From assembly GCF_001019615.1 (NCBI RefSeq), contig NZ_JNBQ01000002.1, positions 310,001 through 374,000 of the forward strand: 64,000 nt of DNA, written 5' to 3'. Under the pieces are notes generated by a model. That model worked only from the letters and a program-made list of their open reading frames with translations, was not told the DNA's origin and searched no databases. Shown piece by piece: positions 41,889 through 49,572 of this stretch. The number at the start of each line of letters is the position of its first letter. Position 1 is the stretch's first letter. The DNA is from Cellulosimicrobium funkei. Lineage in GTDB: Bacteria > Actinomycetota > Actinomycetes > Actinomycetales > Cellulomonadaceae. The position numbers were made by a program, and so were the translations under genes.

Positions 41889-42701
41889 TCAGTCGATCCG
41901 GACGCCGCCGTTGACGTCGTACGTCGCGCCCGTGACGAACCCGGCGCGCGGGGAGGCGAGCGACGCGACGACCCACGCGACGTCGTCGGGCGTGCCGAAG
42001 TCCCCGAGGGGGATGGACGCGGTGAGCCCGGCGCGGGCGTCGGGGGCCAGCTGGTCGGTGATCGCGCTCGTCACGGGGCCGGGGGTCACGGCGTTCACGC
42101 GGATGCCTTCGCTCGCGAGGATGCGCGCGAAGGAGCGCGTGATCGCGAGGATCGCGGCCTTGCTCGCGGCGTAGTGCACGCCGGTCTTGAGCGCGCCCTG
42201 CTCGCCCGCGATGGAGGAGAGGTTGACGATCGCGCGGTCGCGCGCGGCCCGCTCGTCGGGCGTGACCGTGGCGCCGGCGGGCGACGGACGGCCCGCGCGC
42301 AGCAGCGGGAGCGCGGCGCGCGACAGCACGAACGTGCCGCGCGCGTTGGTCTCCATGACGAGGTCCCACTCGTCGAGCTCGATGTCGTCGAGCGCGCGGT
42401 AGGGGCACACGCCGCCGTTGTTGACGAGCACGTCGAGGCGTCCCCAGTCGTCGGTGACCTCGGCGACGAGCGCCTCGACGGACGCGGTGTCGCGCAGGTC
42501 GAGGCGCGAGACGCGCGTCGCGGCGCCCTCCTCCTCGCACCGGGCGGCGGTGGCGCGCGCGCCGGCCTCGCCGCCGGTGTACGTGAGCCAGACGTCGTGC
42601 CCGTCGCGCGCGAGCTGGAGGGCGGTGGAGGCGCCGATGCCGGAGCTGGCGCCGGTGACGAGGGCGAGGCGGCGGCGGGCGCCGTCCGGGGCAAGGGTCA
42701 T
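41889..42701 (-). CDS. SDR oxidoreductase 3 (FabG-like)
   Basis: A 270-residue classical SDR: VTGASSGIGAS (15-25), NNGG instead of the usual NNAG at 94-97, Ser162/163, Tyr177 and Lys181 (VHYAASKAAI), NAVTPGPVTSAI and DVNGGVRID at the end. A 20-residue loop (ATVTPDERAARDRA) sits before the catalytic Ser. No ribosome site precedes ATG at 42701; the operator CGCTATAGCA ends 8 bp before it, so the mRNA may be leaderless. Probably one of the two oxidations in the proposed pathway. Confidence 0.9.
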   Translation of the reverse strand: MTLAPDGARRRLALVTGASSGIGASTALQLARDGHDVWLTYTGGEAGARATAARCEEEGAATRVSRLDLRDTASVEALVAEVTDDWGRLDVLVNNGGVCPYRALDDIELDEWDLVMETNARGTFVLSRAALPLLRAGRPSPAGATVTPDERAARDRAIVNLSSIAGEQGALKTGVHYAASKAAILAITRSFARILASEGIRVNAVTPGPVTSAITDQLAPDARAGLTASIPLGDFGTPDDVAWVVASLASPRAGFVTGATYDVNGGVRID

Positions 42702-42708
42702 GAGGCCA

Positions 42709-42718
42709 CGCTATAGCA
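42709..42718. promoter_or_regulatory. TGCTATAGCA-like operator (SDR 3 operon)
   Basis: CGCTATAGCA, one mismatch from the palindrome, 8 bp upstream of the ATG at 42701. Its complement supplies TATAGCG, a possible -10 element for the minus-strand gene. Confidence 0.75.
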
Positions 42719-42746
42719 TCTGACCGGCCCGAGGGTTGGTCGAGGG

Positions 42747-42763
42747 TGCTATTTGCTATAGCA
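42747..42763. promoter_or_regulatory. TGCTATAGCA operator with upstream half-site (2-hydroxyacid dehydrogenase operon)
   Basis: TGCTATTTGCTATAGCA, the same 17-mer as at 25164. The palindrome 42754-42763 ends 8 bp before the ATG at 42772, so it overlaps the likely -10 region. With the site at 42709 it controls two divergent units. Confidence 0.85.
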
Positions 42764-42771
42764 TCCATCGC

Positions 42772-43776
42772 ATGACAGCCGACACCGTCGTCATCACCGA
42801 CTGCGACCTGCCCGGGACCGCGTGCGAGGACACCCTGACCGCCGCCGGGCTCCGGGCCGTGCGCGCCGCCGCACGCACCGAGGACGAGGTGATCGCCGCC
42901 GTCGAGGAGGCCGCCGAGAGCGGGTCCGCGCCCTCCGCGCTCGTCGTGCAGTGGGCTCCGATCACGGCACGCGTGCTCGACGCCGTCGCCGGGCCGGGCG
43001 GGGTGCGCATGGTTTCGCGCATGGGCATCGGCTACGACATGGTCGACGTCGCGGCCGCCACCGAGCGCGGCGTCGCCGTCGCCAACACCCCGACCTACTG
43101 CATCGAGGAGGTCGCGAGCCACACGGTCGCGATGATCCTCACGCTCGACCGCGGCCTCGTCGCCTACGACCGCGCGCTGCGCGCCGGCACGTGGGCCCCG
43201 ACCGCGCAGCACGCCGCGCGCCTGTCCAGCACCGTCGTCGCCGTCATCGGGTACGGGCGGATCGGCTCCGAGGTGGCGCGCTCCGCCCGGGCGCTCGGCT
43301 ACCGCGTGCTCGTGCACGACCCGTTCGTCGACGCGGCGGCCGTCGCCGCCGACGGGCACGAGGCCGTGGGGATCGACGAGGCCGTCGCGCGCGCCGACGT
43401 CATCACGCTGCACGCGCCGCTCACCGCCTCGACGCGCCACCTGCTCGACGCCCGCACGCTCGCCGCCGCGAAGCCGGGCGTGCGGGTCGTCAACACGTGC
43501 CGCGGGCCGCTCATCGACGAGGACGCGCTCGCCGACGCCCTCGCGTCCGGCCACGTGGGCTCGGCCGCGCTCGACGTCTACGCGACCGAGCCGCTGCCCG
43601 CCGACTCGCGCCTGCGCACCCTGGACAACGTGCTGCTCACCCCGCACGCCGCGTGGTTCTCGCCCGAGGCCATGCAGGACCTCCCCGTGCACACCGCCCG
43701 CAACGCCGTCGACTTCCTCGCGGCCCGTCCCGTGCCGTCGATCGTCAACCCGGACCACGCGCGCGCCCTCGCCTGA
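42772..43776 (+). CDS. D-isomer 2-hydroxyacid dehydrogenase (C-terminal-binding-protein-like)
   Basis: The 334-residue enzyme resembles the CtBP-like branch: VSRMGIGYDMVDVAAATERGVAVANTP, NAD motif VAVIGYGRIGSEVARSARALG (about 155-175), catalytic Arg in NTCRGPLIDEDAL, Glu in YATEPLPADSRL and His in LLTPHAAWFSPEA. It may reduce or oxidise the 2-hydroxyacid formed when the FAH protein cleaves its substrate. ATG at 42772 has no ribosome site and the operator is immediately upstream. The FAH gene follows 75 bp later on the same strand. Confidence 0.9.
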   Translation: MTADTVVITDCDLPGTACEDTLTAAGLRAVRAAARTEDEVIAAVEEAAESGSAPSALVVQWAPITARVLDAVAGPGGVRMVSRMGIGYDMVDVAAATERGVAVANTPTYCIEEVASHTVAMILTLDRGLVAYDRALRAGTWAPTAQHAARLSSTVVAVIGYGRIGSEVARSARALGYRVLVHDPFVDAAAVAADGHEAVGIDEAVARADVITLHAPLTASTRHLLDARTLAAAKPGVRVVNTCRGPLIDEDALADALASGHVGSAALDVYATEPLPADSRLRTLDNVLLTPHAAWFSPEAMQDLPVHTARNAVDFLAARPVPSIVNPDHARALA

Positions 43777-43851
43777 GAACGCGCACACTGTCTCGCGCCG
43801 CTCCGTGCCGCGGGGCGACCGCTCGCCCTCCCAGACCTAGGAGACCCACCC

Positions 43852-44706
43852 GTGCAGCTCGTCCGACTCGGCCCCCTCGGCCAGGAGCGTCCCGCCGTCC
43901 GCGAGGACGGGGTCGTGTACTCCCTCCACCCGCTCACCGCCGAGATCGACGGCGCGTTCCTCGCGGCCGACGGCGTCGGCCGGGTCCGCGCGGCGCTCGC
44001 CGCGGGCGCGCTGCCCGTGCTCGACGGCGCGGACGACCTGCGCGTCGGCGCACCGGTCGCGCGGCCCACGGCCGTGGTGTGCGTCGGGATGAACTACGCG
44101 GAGCACGCCGCCGAGTCCGGCTCGACGCCGCCCGACGTCCCGATCGTCTTCTGGAAGCACTCGAACACCGTCGTCGGACCGTACGACGACGTCCTCGTGC
44201 CGCCCGGCGCGACGACCGTCGACTGGGAGGTCGAGCTCGGCATCGTGATCGGTCGCCGGGCGCGCTACCTGTCGTCGCCCGAGGAGGCGCTCGACCACGT
44301 CGCGGGCTACGTGCTGTCGCACGACGTCTCCGAGCGCGACTACCAGATGAAGGTCTCCGGCGGCCAGTGGTCCAAGGGCAAGAGCTGCGAGACGTTCAAC
44401 CCGCTCGGCCCGTGGCTCGTCCCGGCCGACGAGGTGGACGTCCAGAACCTCAGGCTCAGGTCCTGGGTCAACGGCGAGGCCCGTCAGGACTCGACGACGG
44501 CCGACATGATCTTCGACGTCGCGTACCTCGTGCACCACCTGTCGCAGTACATGGTGCTCGAGCCCGGCGACCTCATCAACACCGGCACCCCGCAGGGCGT
44601 CGCCCTGTCCGGGCGCTTCCCGTACCTGCGCGACGGCGACGTCGTCACCCTGGAGATCGACGGCCTGGGCCGCGCCGAGCAGCGCGTGCGCGACGCCGTC
44701 CGCTGA
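43852..44706 (+). CDS. FAH-family hydrolase (2,4-diketo-3-deoxy-acid hydrolase type)
   Basis: A 284-residue fumarylacetoacetate-hydrolase-fold enzyme with metal ligands E126 and E128 (DWEVELGIVIGR) and D158 (VLSHDVSERDYQ), and the stretch KVSGGQWSKGKSCETFNPLG typical of 2,4-diketo-3-deoxy-L-fuconate hydrolase/ureidoglycolate-lyase-like members. These break a C-C bond to give pyruvate plus a hydroxyacid. GTG at 43852 has AGGAGA 9 nt upstream. It sits between the 2-hydroxyacid dehydrogenase and the lactonase, as in non-phosphorylative L-fucose and L-rhamnose routes. The exact diketo acid is unknown. Confidence 0.9.
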   Translation: MQLVRLGPLGQERPAVREDGVVYSLHPLTAEIDGAFLAADGVGRVRAALAAGALPVLDGADDLRVGAPVARPTAVVCVGMNYAEHAAESGSTPPDVPIVFWKHSNTVVGPYDDVLVPPGATTVDWEVELGIVIGRRARYLSSPEEALDHVAGYVLSHDVSERDYQMKVSGGQWSKGKSCETFNPLGPWLVPADEVDVQNLRLRSWVNGEARQDSTTADMIFDVAYLVHHLSQYMVLEPGDLINTGTPQGVALSGRFPYLRDGDVVTLEIDGLGRAEQRVRDAVR

Positions 44707-44722
44707 GGACCCGCAGCCCCGG

Positions 44723-45595
44723 TCAGCCCGCGAACGGGAGAACCGGGAGCCCCCGGACGCCCGGGTCCGCGACGAACAGCGACCCCGACGCGGCCTCGTC
44801 CGCGTCGGGGTCGTCCAGCCCCTGGCGCGACGTCGTGACGAACAGCCGGTCGAGGTCGTCGCCGCCGAACGTGCACGCGCTCACCTGCGACACCGGGAGC
44901 GGGACGACGGCGTCGAGCGTGCCGTCGGGGGAGTACCGCCGGACGGCCCCGCCGCCCCACAGCGCCACCCAGACGCCGCCCTCGGCGTCGACCGTGAGGC
45001 CGTCGGGCATGCCGTCGTCGGGGTCGATCTCCACGAAGGAGCGGCGCCGCACGAGCCCGCGCGGGTCCTCCGCGGCCGGGACGACGTCGAGCACGTCGAT
45101 GCGCCGCGTCGCCGAGTCGACGTAGTACGCCCGCGACCCGTCGGGCGAGAACCCGAGCCCGTTCGACACCTCGACGCCGTCGAGCACGACGCGCGACGAC
45201 CCGTCGGCCTCCACCCGGTACAGCGCGCTCGGCCGCTCGCCCTCGGCCTGGCCGCCCACGTAGAACGCGCCGTCGGGCGCCGCCGCCCCCTCGTTGAGGC
45301 GGACCGTCGGGTCGTCGACGAGCGACGCGAGCGTGCGGACCGGGGCGTCGTCGCCGTCCGCCACCGCGACCGACCGCGCGAGCCCGACGACGAACCCGCC
45401 CCCGGTCCGTGGCCGCACCACGGCCGCGTGGTCGCCCACGTGGAGGCGGTCGACGCCGCCGTCGGGCCGGAGCGTCAGGAGGTCGCCCGCGAGCATGTCC
45501 ACGTACCGGAGGCCGCCCCAGCCAGGCCACCACACCGGGCCCTCCGCGTGGTAGGCGACGGGACCGGTGACGTTGTCGACGGAGATCTCAGGCAC
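44723..45595 (-). CDS. SMP-30/gluconolactonase-family lactonase
   Basis: A 290-residue six-bladed beta-propeller lactonase. Metal ligands are visible as Glu in AYHAEGPVWW (about residue 18), Asn in VRLNEGAAAPDG and VSNGLGFSPDGS, and Asp in GMPDGLTVDAEGGVWVALW. It should open a sugar-acid lactone formed by the oxidoreductases of the locus. GTG at 45595 has GGGGAGG 8 nt upstream. It is convergent with the FAH gene (16 bp apart), so it is transcribed separately; no operator palindrome is seen at its start. Confidence 0.9.
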   Translation of the reverse strand: MPEISVDNVTGPVAYHAEGPVWWPGWGGLRYVDMLAGDLLTLRPDGGVDRLHVGDHAAVVRPRTGGGFVVGLARSVAVADGDDAPVRTLASLVDDPTVRLNEGAAAPDGAFYVGGQAEGERPSALYRVEADGSSRVVLDGVEVSNGLGFSPDGSRAYYVDSATRRIDVLDVVPAAEDPRGLVRRRSFVEIDPDDGMPDGLTVDAEGGVWVALWGGGAVRRYSPDGTLDAVVPLPVSQVSACTFGGDDLDRLFVTTSRQGLDDPDADEAASGSLFVADPGVRGLPVLPFAG

Positions 45596-45639
45596 GGGTC
45601 CATCCTCCCCGACGGACTCGCTCGACGAACGCCGGGGGC

Positions 45640-46563
45640 TCAGGACCGCCCGAGCTCGACGGGCTCGGTGACCACGTCGACCAGCGCCTCGCCGCGGACC
45701 ACGGTGATCTCGAGGCGGCGCCCGATCGCCTCGTCGAGCATGAGCCGTTGGAGCGACTGCGCCTCGACCGTGTCGGCGCCGCCCGCGCGGATCATCAGGT
45801 CGCCCACGCGCAGCCCGGCGGTGTCGGCGGGGCTGCCCGGTACCACGTGGACCACGCGAAGCGCACGGTCGTGCCCGGTGCGTGCGGCCAGGCCGGGCGC
45901 GACGGCGACCGGCAGGCTCGCGACGCCCAGGTACGCGCGCCGCACGCGCCCGTCGCGGACGAGCGCGTCGACGATGCGCCGGCTCGTCGCGTTCATGGGG
46001 ACCGCCAGCCCGAGCCCGACGCCCGCGACCGCCGTGCTGATCCCGACGACGCGCGCGTCGGCGGTCGCGAGCGCGCCGCCCGAGCTCCCCGGGTTGAGGG
46101 CGGCGTCGGTCTGGATCACGTCCTCGACGATGCGCGCCGCCGTCCCGTCCCGCGTCGGCAGCGAGCGCCCGAGCGCGCTCACGACGCCGGCCGTCACCGT
46201 CCCGGAGAGCCCCAGCGGGCTCCCGATCGCGACGACGAGCTGACCGACGACGAGCCCGTCGGCGTCGCCCAGCGCCACCGGGTCCGGGGTCTCGCCGCGG
46301 GCGCGCACGACCGCCAGGTCGGAGAGCGCGTCGGTGCCGACGACGTCGAAGGGGCGGGTCGTGCCGTCGGAGAACGCCGCGGTGCCGCCCGTCGCGGGGC
46401 CGACCACGTGGGCGTTCGTCAGCAGCAGGCCGTCGGCCGTGAGCACGACCGCCGAGCCGCCGGCCTCGCGCGCCCCGTGCCGCAGCCGCAGCGCCGCGAC
46501 GGCCGGCATGACGCGGGCCGCGACGCCCGAGACGGTCCGCGAGTAGTTGTCGAGAGGTCCCAT
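45640..46563 (-). CDS. HtrA-like trypsin-fold serine protease with PDZ domain
   Basis: The 307-residue protein combines a trypsin-like domain with triad H52 (TNAHVVG), D82 (ALSDLAVV) and S161 (LNPGSSGGAL), and a PDZ domain (about 200-300: VVHVVPGSPADTAGLRVGDLMIRAGG). Unlike most HtrA/DegP proteins it has no signal peptide or membrane anchor, so it is predicted cytoplasmic, perhaps in protein quality control. The ribosome site of ATG at 46563 is weak. It is divergent from the trpS leader. Confidence 0.9.
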   Translation of the reverse strand: MGPLDNYSRTVSGVAARVMPAVAALRLRHGAREAGGSAVVLTADGLLLTNAHVVGPATGGTAAFSDGTTRPFDVVGTDALSDLAVVRARGETPDPVALGDADGLVVGQLVVAIGSPLGLSGTVTAGVVSALGRSLPTRDGTAARIVEDVIQTDAALNPGSSGGALATADARVVGISTAVAGVGLGLAVPMNATSRRIVDALVRDGRVRRAYLGVASLPVAVAPGLAARTGHDRALRVVHVVPGSPADTAGLRVGDLMIRAGGADTVEAQSLQRLMLDEAIGRRLEITVVRGEALVDVVTEPVELGRS

Positions 46564-46638
46564 GTCGGGTCAACGCCGGGGGCGGCGGCGACCGTCCGGC
46601 GTTCACCGTCGGCGGACGAGGCGCCGCTCGGTCGGGCG

Positions 46639-46644
46639 TAGAGT
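46639..46644 (+). promoter_or_regulatory. -10 element (TAGAGT) of the trpS leader transcript
   Basis: TAGAGT ends 7 nt before the leader-peptide ATG, so the leader transcript probably starts at or next to the ATG. Confidence 0.55.
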
Positions 46645-46651
46645 GAGCCGC

Positions 46652-46693
46652 ATGATCACGCAGAGCTGGTGGTGGCTGCCCCCGCAGCCGTGA
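46652..46693 (+). CDS. trpS leader peptide (three consecutive Trp codons)
   Basis: The 13-residue peptide MITQSWWWLPPQP starts at ATG 46652 and stops at TGA 46691-46693. Three adjacent TGG codons upstream of tryptophanyl-tRNA synthetase are the hallmark of ribosome-stalling attenuation: low charged tRNA-Trp stalls the ribosome and frees the antiterminator. A hairpin at 46674-46689 (GGCTGC/GCAGCC) overlaps the Trp codons and a terminator-like hairpin follows. Confidence 0.88.
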   Translation: MITQSWWWLPPQP

Positions 46694-46737
46694 CCTGTCC
46701 TGCCCACGTCCCGAGCTGCGCGCCGCAGCCGGGACGT
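46674..46737 (+). promoter_or_regulatory. Attenuator structure of trpS
   Basis: Hairpin 1: GGCTGC 46674-46679 with GCAGCC 46684-46689. Hairpin 2: ACGTCCC 46706-46712 with GGGACGT 46731-46737, strengthened by GCTGC 46715-46719 with GCAGC 46725-46729. The arms GGCTGC and GCAGCC occur in both hairpins, so they can exchange partners, as expected for an attenuator. Confidence 0.75.
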
Positions 46738-46805
46738 CGTCATGTCCGGGCCTCTCCGGTCCGCGACCGGGCGTGGTGCGTGGCTCCCCACCGAAGGAGA
46801 GCGCC

Positions 46806-47954
46806 ATGACCACGACCCTCGACCCGACCGAGACGACCCGTCCGACCGCTGCCACGCCGTCCGGCCCCTCGTCCGCACCGCCGTCCTCGACCGCGTCCGT
46901 CGCCGCCGCGCGGGAGCGGTCCGCGCAGATCGAGGCGCGCCTCGCGGCCGACCCGTCCGGGTTCCGCGTCCTCACCGGCGACCGCCCGACCGGCGCGCTG
47001 CACCTGGGCCACTACCTCGGCACCCTCGCGAACCGGGTCCGGCTGCAGGACGACGGCGTGGAGGTCGTGCTCGTCGTCGCCGACTACCAGGTCATCACCG
47101 ACCGCGACGACGCCGGCGACCTGCGCGGCACCGTCCGCGAGGTCGTCCTCGACTACCTGGCCGCCGGGATCGACCCCGCCCGGACGACGATCTTCGCCCA
47201 CTCCGCCGTCCCCGCTCTCAACCAGCTCCTGCTCCCGTTCCTCAGCCTCGTCACGACGGCCGAGATCGAGCGCAACCCGACGGTCAAGGCCGAGGCCGCC
47301 GCAGCGGCGGTCCGGCAGGGGCGGCCCATGAGCGGCCTGCTGTTCACCTACCCCGTGCACCAGGCCGCCGACATCCTGTTCTGCCACGGCAACCTCGTGC
47401 CCGGCGGGCAGGACCAGCTCCCGCACGTGGAGATCACGCGCACGATCGCGCGGCGCTTCAACCAGCGCTACGCCGCCGCGCAGCCGTACTTCCCCGAGCC
47501 CGACGTCCTGCTCGCGCCCGCCCCGACCGTCCTCGGCACCGACGGCCGCAAGATGAGCAAGTCCGCGGGCAACGCGCTCGAGCTGCGCGACGACGAGGAC
47601 GCCACCGCGCGCTTCGTGCGGCGCCACCGCACCGACTCCGAGCGCCACGTCACCTACGAGCCCGAGCGTCGGCCGGAGGTCGCGAACCTCCTCACGCTCG
47701 GCGCGTTCGCCGCGGGGACGACGCCGGAGGCGCTCGCGGACGAGGTGGGCGCGGCGGGCGCGGGCCGGCTCAAGCACGTGGTGACCGAGGCGCTCGTCGA
47801 GCACCTGCGGCCCCTGCGCGCCCGGCGGCGGGTGCTCGCCGCCGGCGACGGCCCCGACCCTCTCGACGTGCTCCGGGAGGGCAACGCGCGCGCGAACGCC
47901 GTCGCCGACCGCACCCTCGCCGACGTCCACGACCTCATGGGCACGTCGTACTGA
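46806..47954 (+). CDS. trpS: Tryptophanyl-tRNA synthetase
   Basis: The 382-residue class-I synthetase charges tRNA-Trp. The HIGH motif is PTGALHLGHYLG (HLGH at 66-69) and KMSKS occurs at about 245 in GTDGRKMSKSAGN. A Thr/Ser/Pro-rich extension of about 40 residues precedes the core, which is typical of actinobacteria. ATG at 46806 follows GAAGGAGAG. Expression is probably controlled by the Trp-leader attenuator upstream, so synthetase rises when charged tRNA falls. Confidence 0.97.
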   Translation: MTTTLDPTETTRPTAATPSGPSSAPPSSTASVAAARERSAQIEARLAADPSGFRVLTGDRPTGALHLGHYLGTLANRVRLQDDGVEVVLVVADYQVITDRDDAGDLRGTVREVVLDYLAAGIDPARTTIFAHSAVPALNQLLLPFLSLVTTAEIERNPTVKAEAAAAAVRQGRPMSGLLFTYPVHQAADILFCHGNLVPGGQDQLPHVEITRTIARRFNQRYAAAQPYFPEPDVLLAPAPTVLGTDGRKMSKSAGNALELRDDEDATARFVRRHRTDSERHVTYEPERRPEVANLLTLGAFAAGTTPEALADEVGAAGAGRLKHVVTEALVEHLRPLRARRRVLAAGDGPDPLDVLREGNARANAVADRTLADVHDLMGTSY

Positions 47955-47990
47955 CGCACGAGCTCGCGGGTCGGACCCGGTGATCAGCTC

Positions 47991-48030
47991 CGGGTCGAGC
48001 GCTGCCCTCCCGTGCGCAGCGCTCGACCCG
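47991..48030. terminator. Bidirectional terminator
   Basis: CGGGTCGAGCGCTGC at 47991-48005 pairs perfectly with GCAGCGCTCGACCCG at 48016-48030. It lies between the convergent trpS and membrane-protein genes. Confidence 0.85.
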
Positions 48031-48064
48031 CGGTGTCTCGGTCGGGGCGGCGACACCGCCGCCG

Positions 48065-48751
48065 TCAGACGTCCAAGCCGGCCCGGTCGACCTTGCGGTG
48101 GAAGCGCATGCCCGCGATACCGCCGAGGACGGCGCCGACGAGGCTCACCACCGCGGCCGCGACGAGGGCGATGACGCCGCCGGTCGTGAGGTCGCTCGCG
48201 CTCACCGGGATCTGGGGGAACGTGTTGAGCTGCGACAGCACGTTGTACTGGCTGCCCGCCACGAGGCCCAGGAGGGCGAGCACGATCGCGATGACCACGG
48301 CCCACAGCCACACCGCGAGGCCCTGCTTCGCGCCGTCGAAGCGCGCCATGCGGCCCGCGACGTACCCGCCGCAGTAGTAGGCGACGAAGAGGACGACCAC
48401 CAGCACGATGCCGCCGACGATGCCGATCGTCTCGGCGTTCTCGGCCGCCTGGTCGACGGCCTCCTGGGCGTCGGTGGTGCCGGAGAGGCCGAACGCCGCC
48501 CCTGCAGCGGCGGCCAGAGCGGTGAGGATGACGGCGGTCCCGGTGGCGGTGAGCCAGCCGAAGAAGGCGGAGCCGAGCTTGATGCCGCCGTACTCCTCCT
48601 TCTCGCGTGCCACGACGGACTCGCGGTCGCGTGCCACGGGTCCGGACGCGGCGCGCTCGTCGCCGGCACGGTCCGCTCCGACGCGGTCGTCCCGCCGGTC
48701 GGGGTCGCGCGGGTCGTTCTGGGGCGGGGTGGCCCCGTAGCTGGTGCTCAT
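48065..48751 (-). CDS. Four-helix membrane protein of unknown function
   Basis: A 228-residue protein with a 55-residue charged N-terminus (many Asp and Arg), then four predicted helices: SAFFGWLTATGTAVILTALAAAAGAAFG, GIVGGIVLVVVLFVAYYCGGYVAG, GLAVWLWAVVIAIVLALLGLVAG and GGVIALVAAAVVSLVGAVLGGIAG. The pattern matches small TIGR04086/YrzE-like membrane proteins. Its ATG overlaps the upstream PRC-barrel frame (ATGA), so the two are coupled; a role in envelope stress is plausible but unproven. Confidence 0.82.
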   Translation of the reverse strand: MSTSYGATPPQNDPRDPDRRDDRVGADRAGDERAASGPVARDRESVVAREKEEYGGIKLGSAFFGWLTATGTAVILTALAAAAGAAFGLSGTTDAQEAVDQAAENAETIGIVGGIVLVVVLFVAYYCGGYVAGRMARFDGAKQGLAVWLWAVVIAIVLALLGLVAGSQYNVLSQLNTFPQIPVSASDLTTGGVIALVAAAVVSLVGAVLGGIAGMRFHRKVDRAGLDV

Positions 48752-49421
48752 GGCCGGTGCTCCTCTCGGGATGCGTCTCCTGTGGATGCGTCTCCTGTGG
48801 ATGCGTCTCCCGTGGCGCTCGCCTCACGAGGCTCCGGCGCCGGAGGGACCGCGTCGGCCGGGACGGCCTCGGCGATGTACTCGGTGACGACGTACCGACG
48901 CAGGCGGTACGTGTCGCCCGGGGCGGCCCCGGAGCGGGACGGGGGCCGCCGGGTGCGGCGGCTGCGTCGTCCGTGGGGGGACCGGCGGCGTGCCTGCCGA
49001 CCACACCCTCGTCGTCCGCTGCGCCGTCGCTCGCGACACCCTCGCTCGCGGCGCCTTCCCGTCGGGAGCTCTCGTCGTGGGAGGGGTCGGCGTCGGCGGA
49101 GGTCGAGCGCCTTCCGTAGTAGCGGTAGAGCTCCGCCTCCTCGTCGAGCGAGAGGTGTCCCTCGGAGTCGTCGACCCGAGGAGCGCCCTTGACGGTGTCC
49201 TTGGTGTACGGGACGCGGATCTCGTCGCCCTGGACGTCCGCGTCCGCGAGGGGCACGAAGGACTCGGCGGTGCCGAACAGGCCGGTCTTGACCGTCACCC
49301 ACTCGGGCTCGCCGCTGTGGTCGTCGAGGAAGACCTGGCCGACCTTGCCGACCTTCTCACCGGCCTGCGAGACGACGGTGCCGCCGGCGAGCAGCCTCTC
49401 GATCTGGTCCGTGCTGATCAT
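48748..49421 (-). pseudogene. PRC-barrel domain protein with apparent -1 frameshift
   Basis: ATG at 49421 (GAGGA 8 nt upstream) opens a PRC-barrel reading MISTDQIERLLAGGTVVSQ, KVGKVGQVFLDDHSGEPEWVTV, then a Gly/Asp-rich linker, and this frame runs on into unrelated sequence. The matching C-terminal part (TYRLRRYVVTEYIAEAVPADAV) lies in the -1 frame and ends at TGA 48748, overlapping the next start as ATGA. A base missing in a G or C run between about 48915 and 48995 would join them. This may be a sequencing error, a true lesion or programmed slippage. The C-terminal tail contains three STGDA-like repeats from a 15-bp tandem repeat. Confidence 0.72.
48770..48814. repeat. Three-copy 15-bp tandem repeat
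   Basis: GATGCGTCTCCTGTG repeats at 48770, 48785 and (one mismatch) 48800. It lies in the 3' part of the PRC-barrel gene and encodes repeated TGDAS residues, so copy number can change without breaking the frame. Confidence 0.85.
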
Positions 49422-49572
49422 GATGGGTCCTCGGACGGTGCTGCACCGAGGCCCGTCTGCTGGAGCCGACACCTCCATCGTGCGAGCGCGCACGGGCGCA
49501 CGCACGTGGGCGGCATGCGTCCCGCGCCGCGTCGCCCGAGCGCGGCGACGCGGCGCGGTTGCGGCCGGCGGG

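Noticed and set aside
48770-48814. Tandem repeats as a possible CRISPR
   Set aside because: Units are contiguous with no spacers and are in a coding frame; no cas genes.
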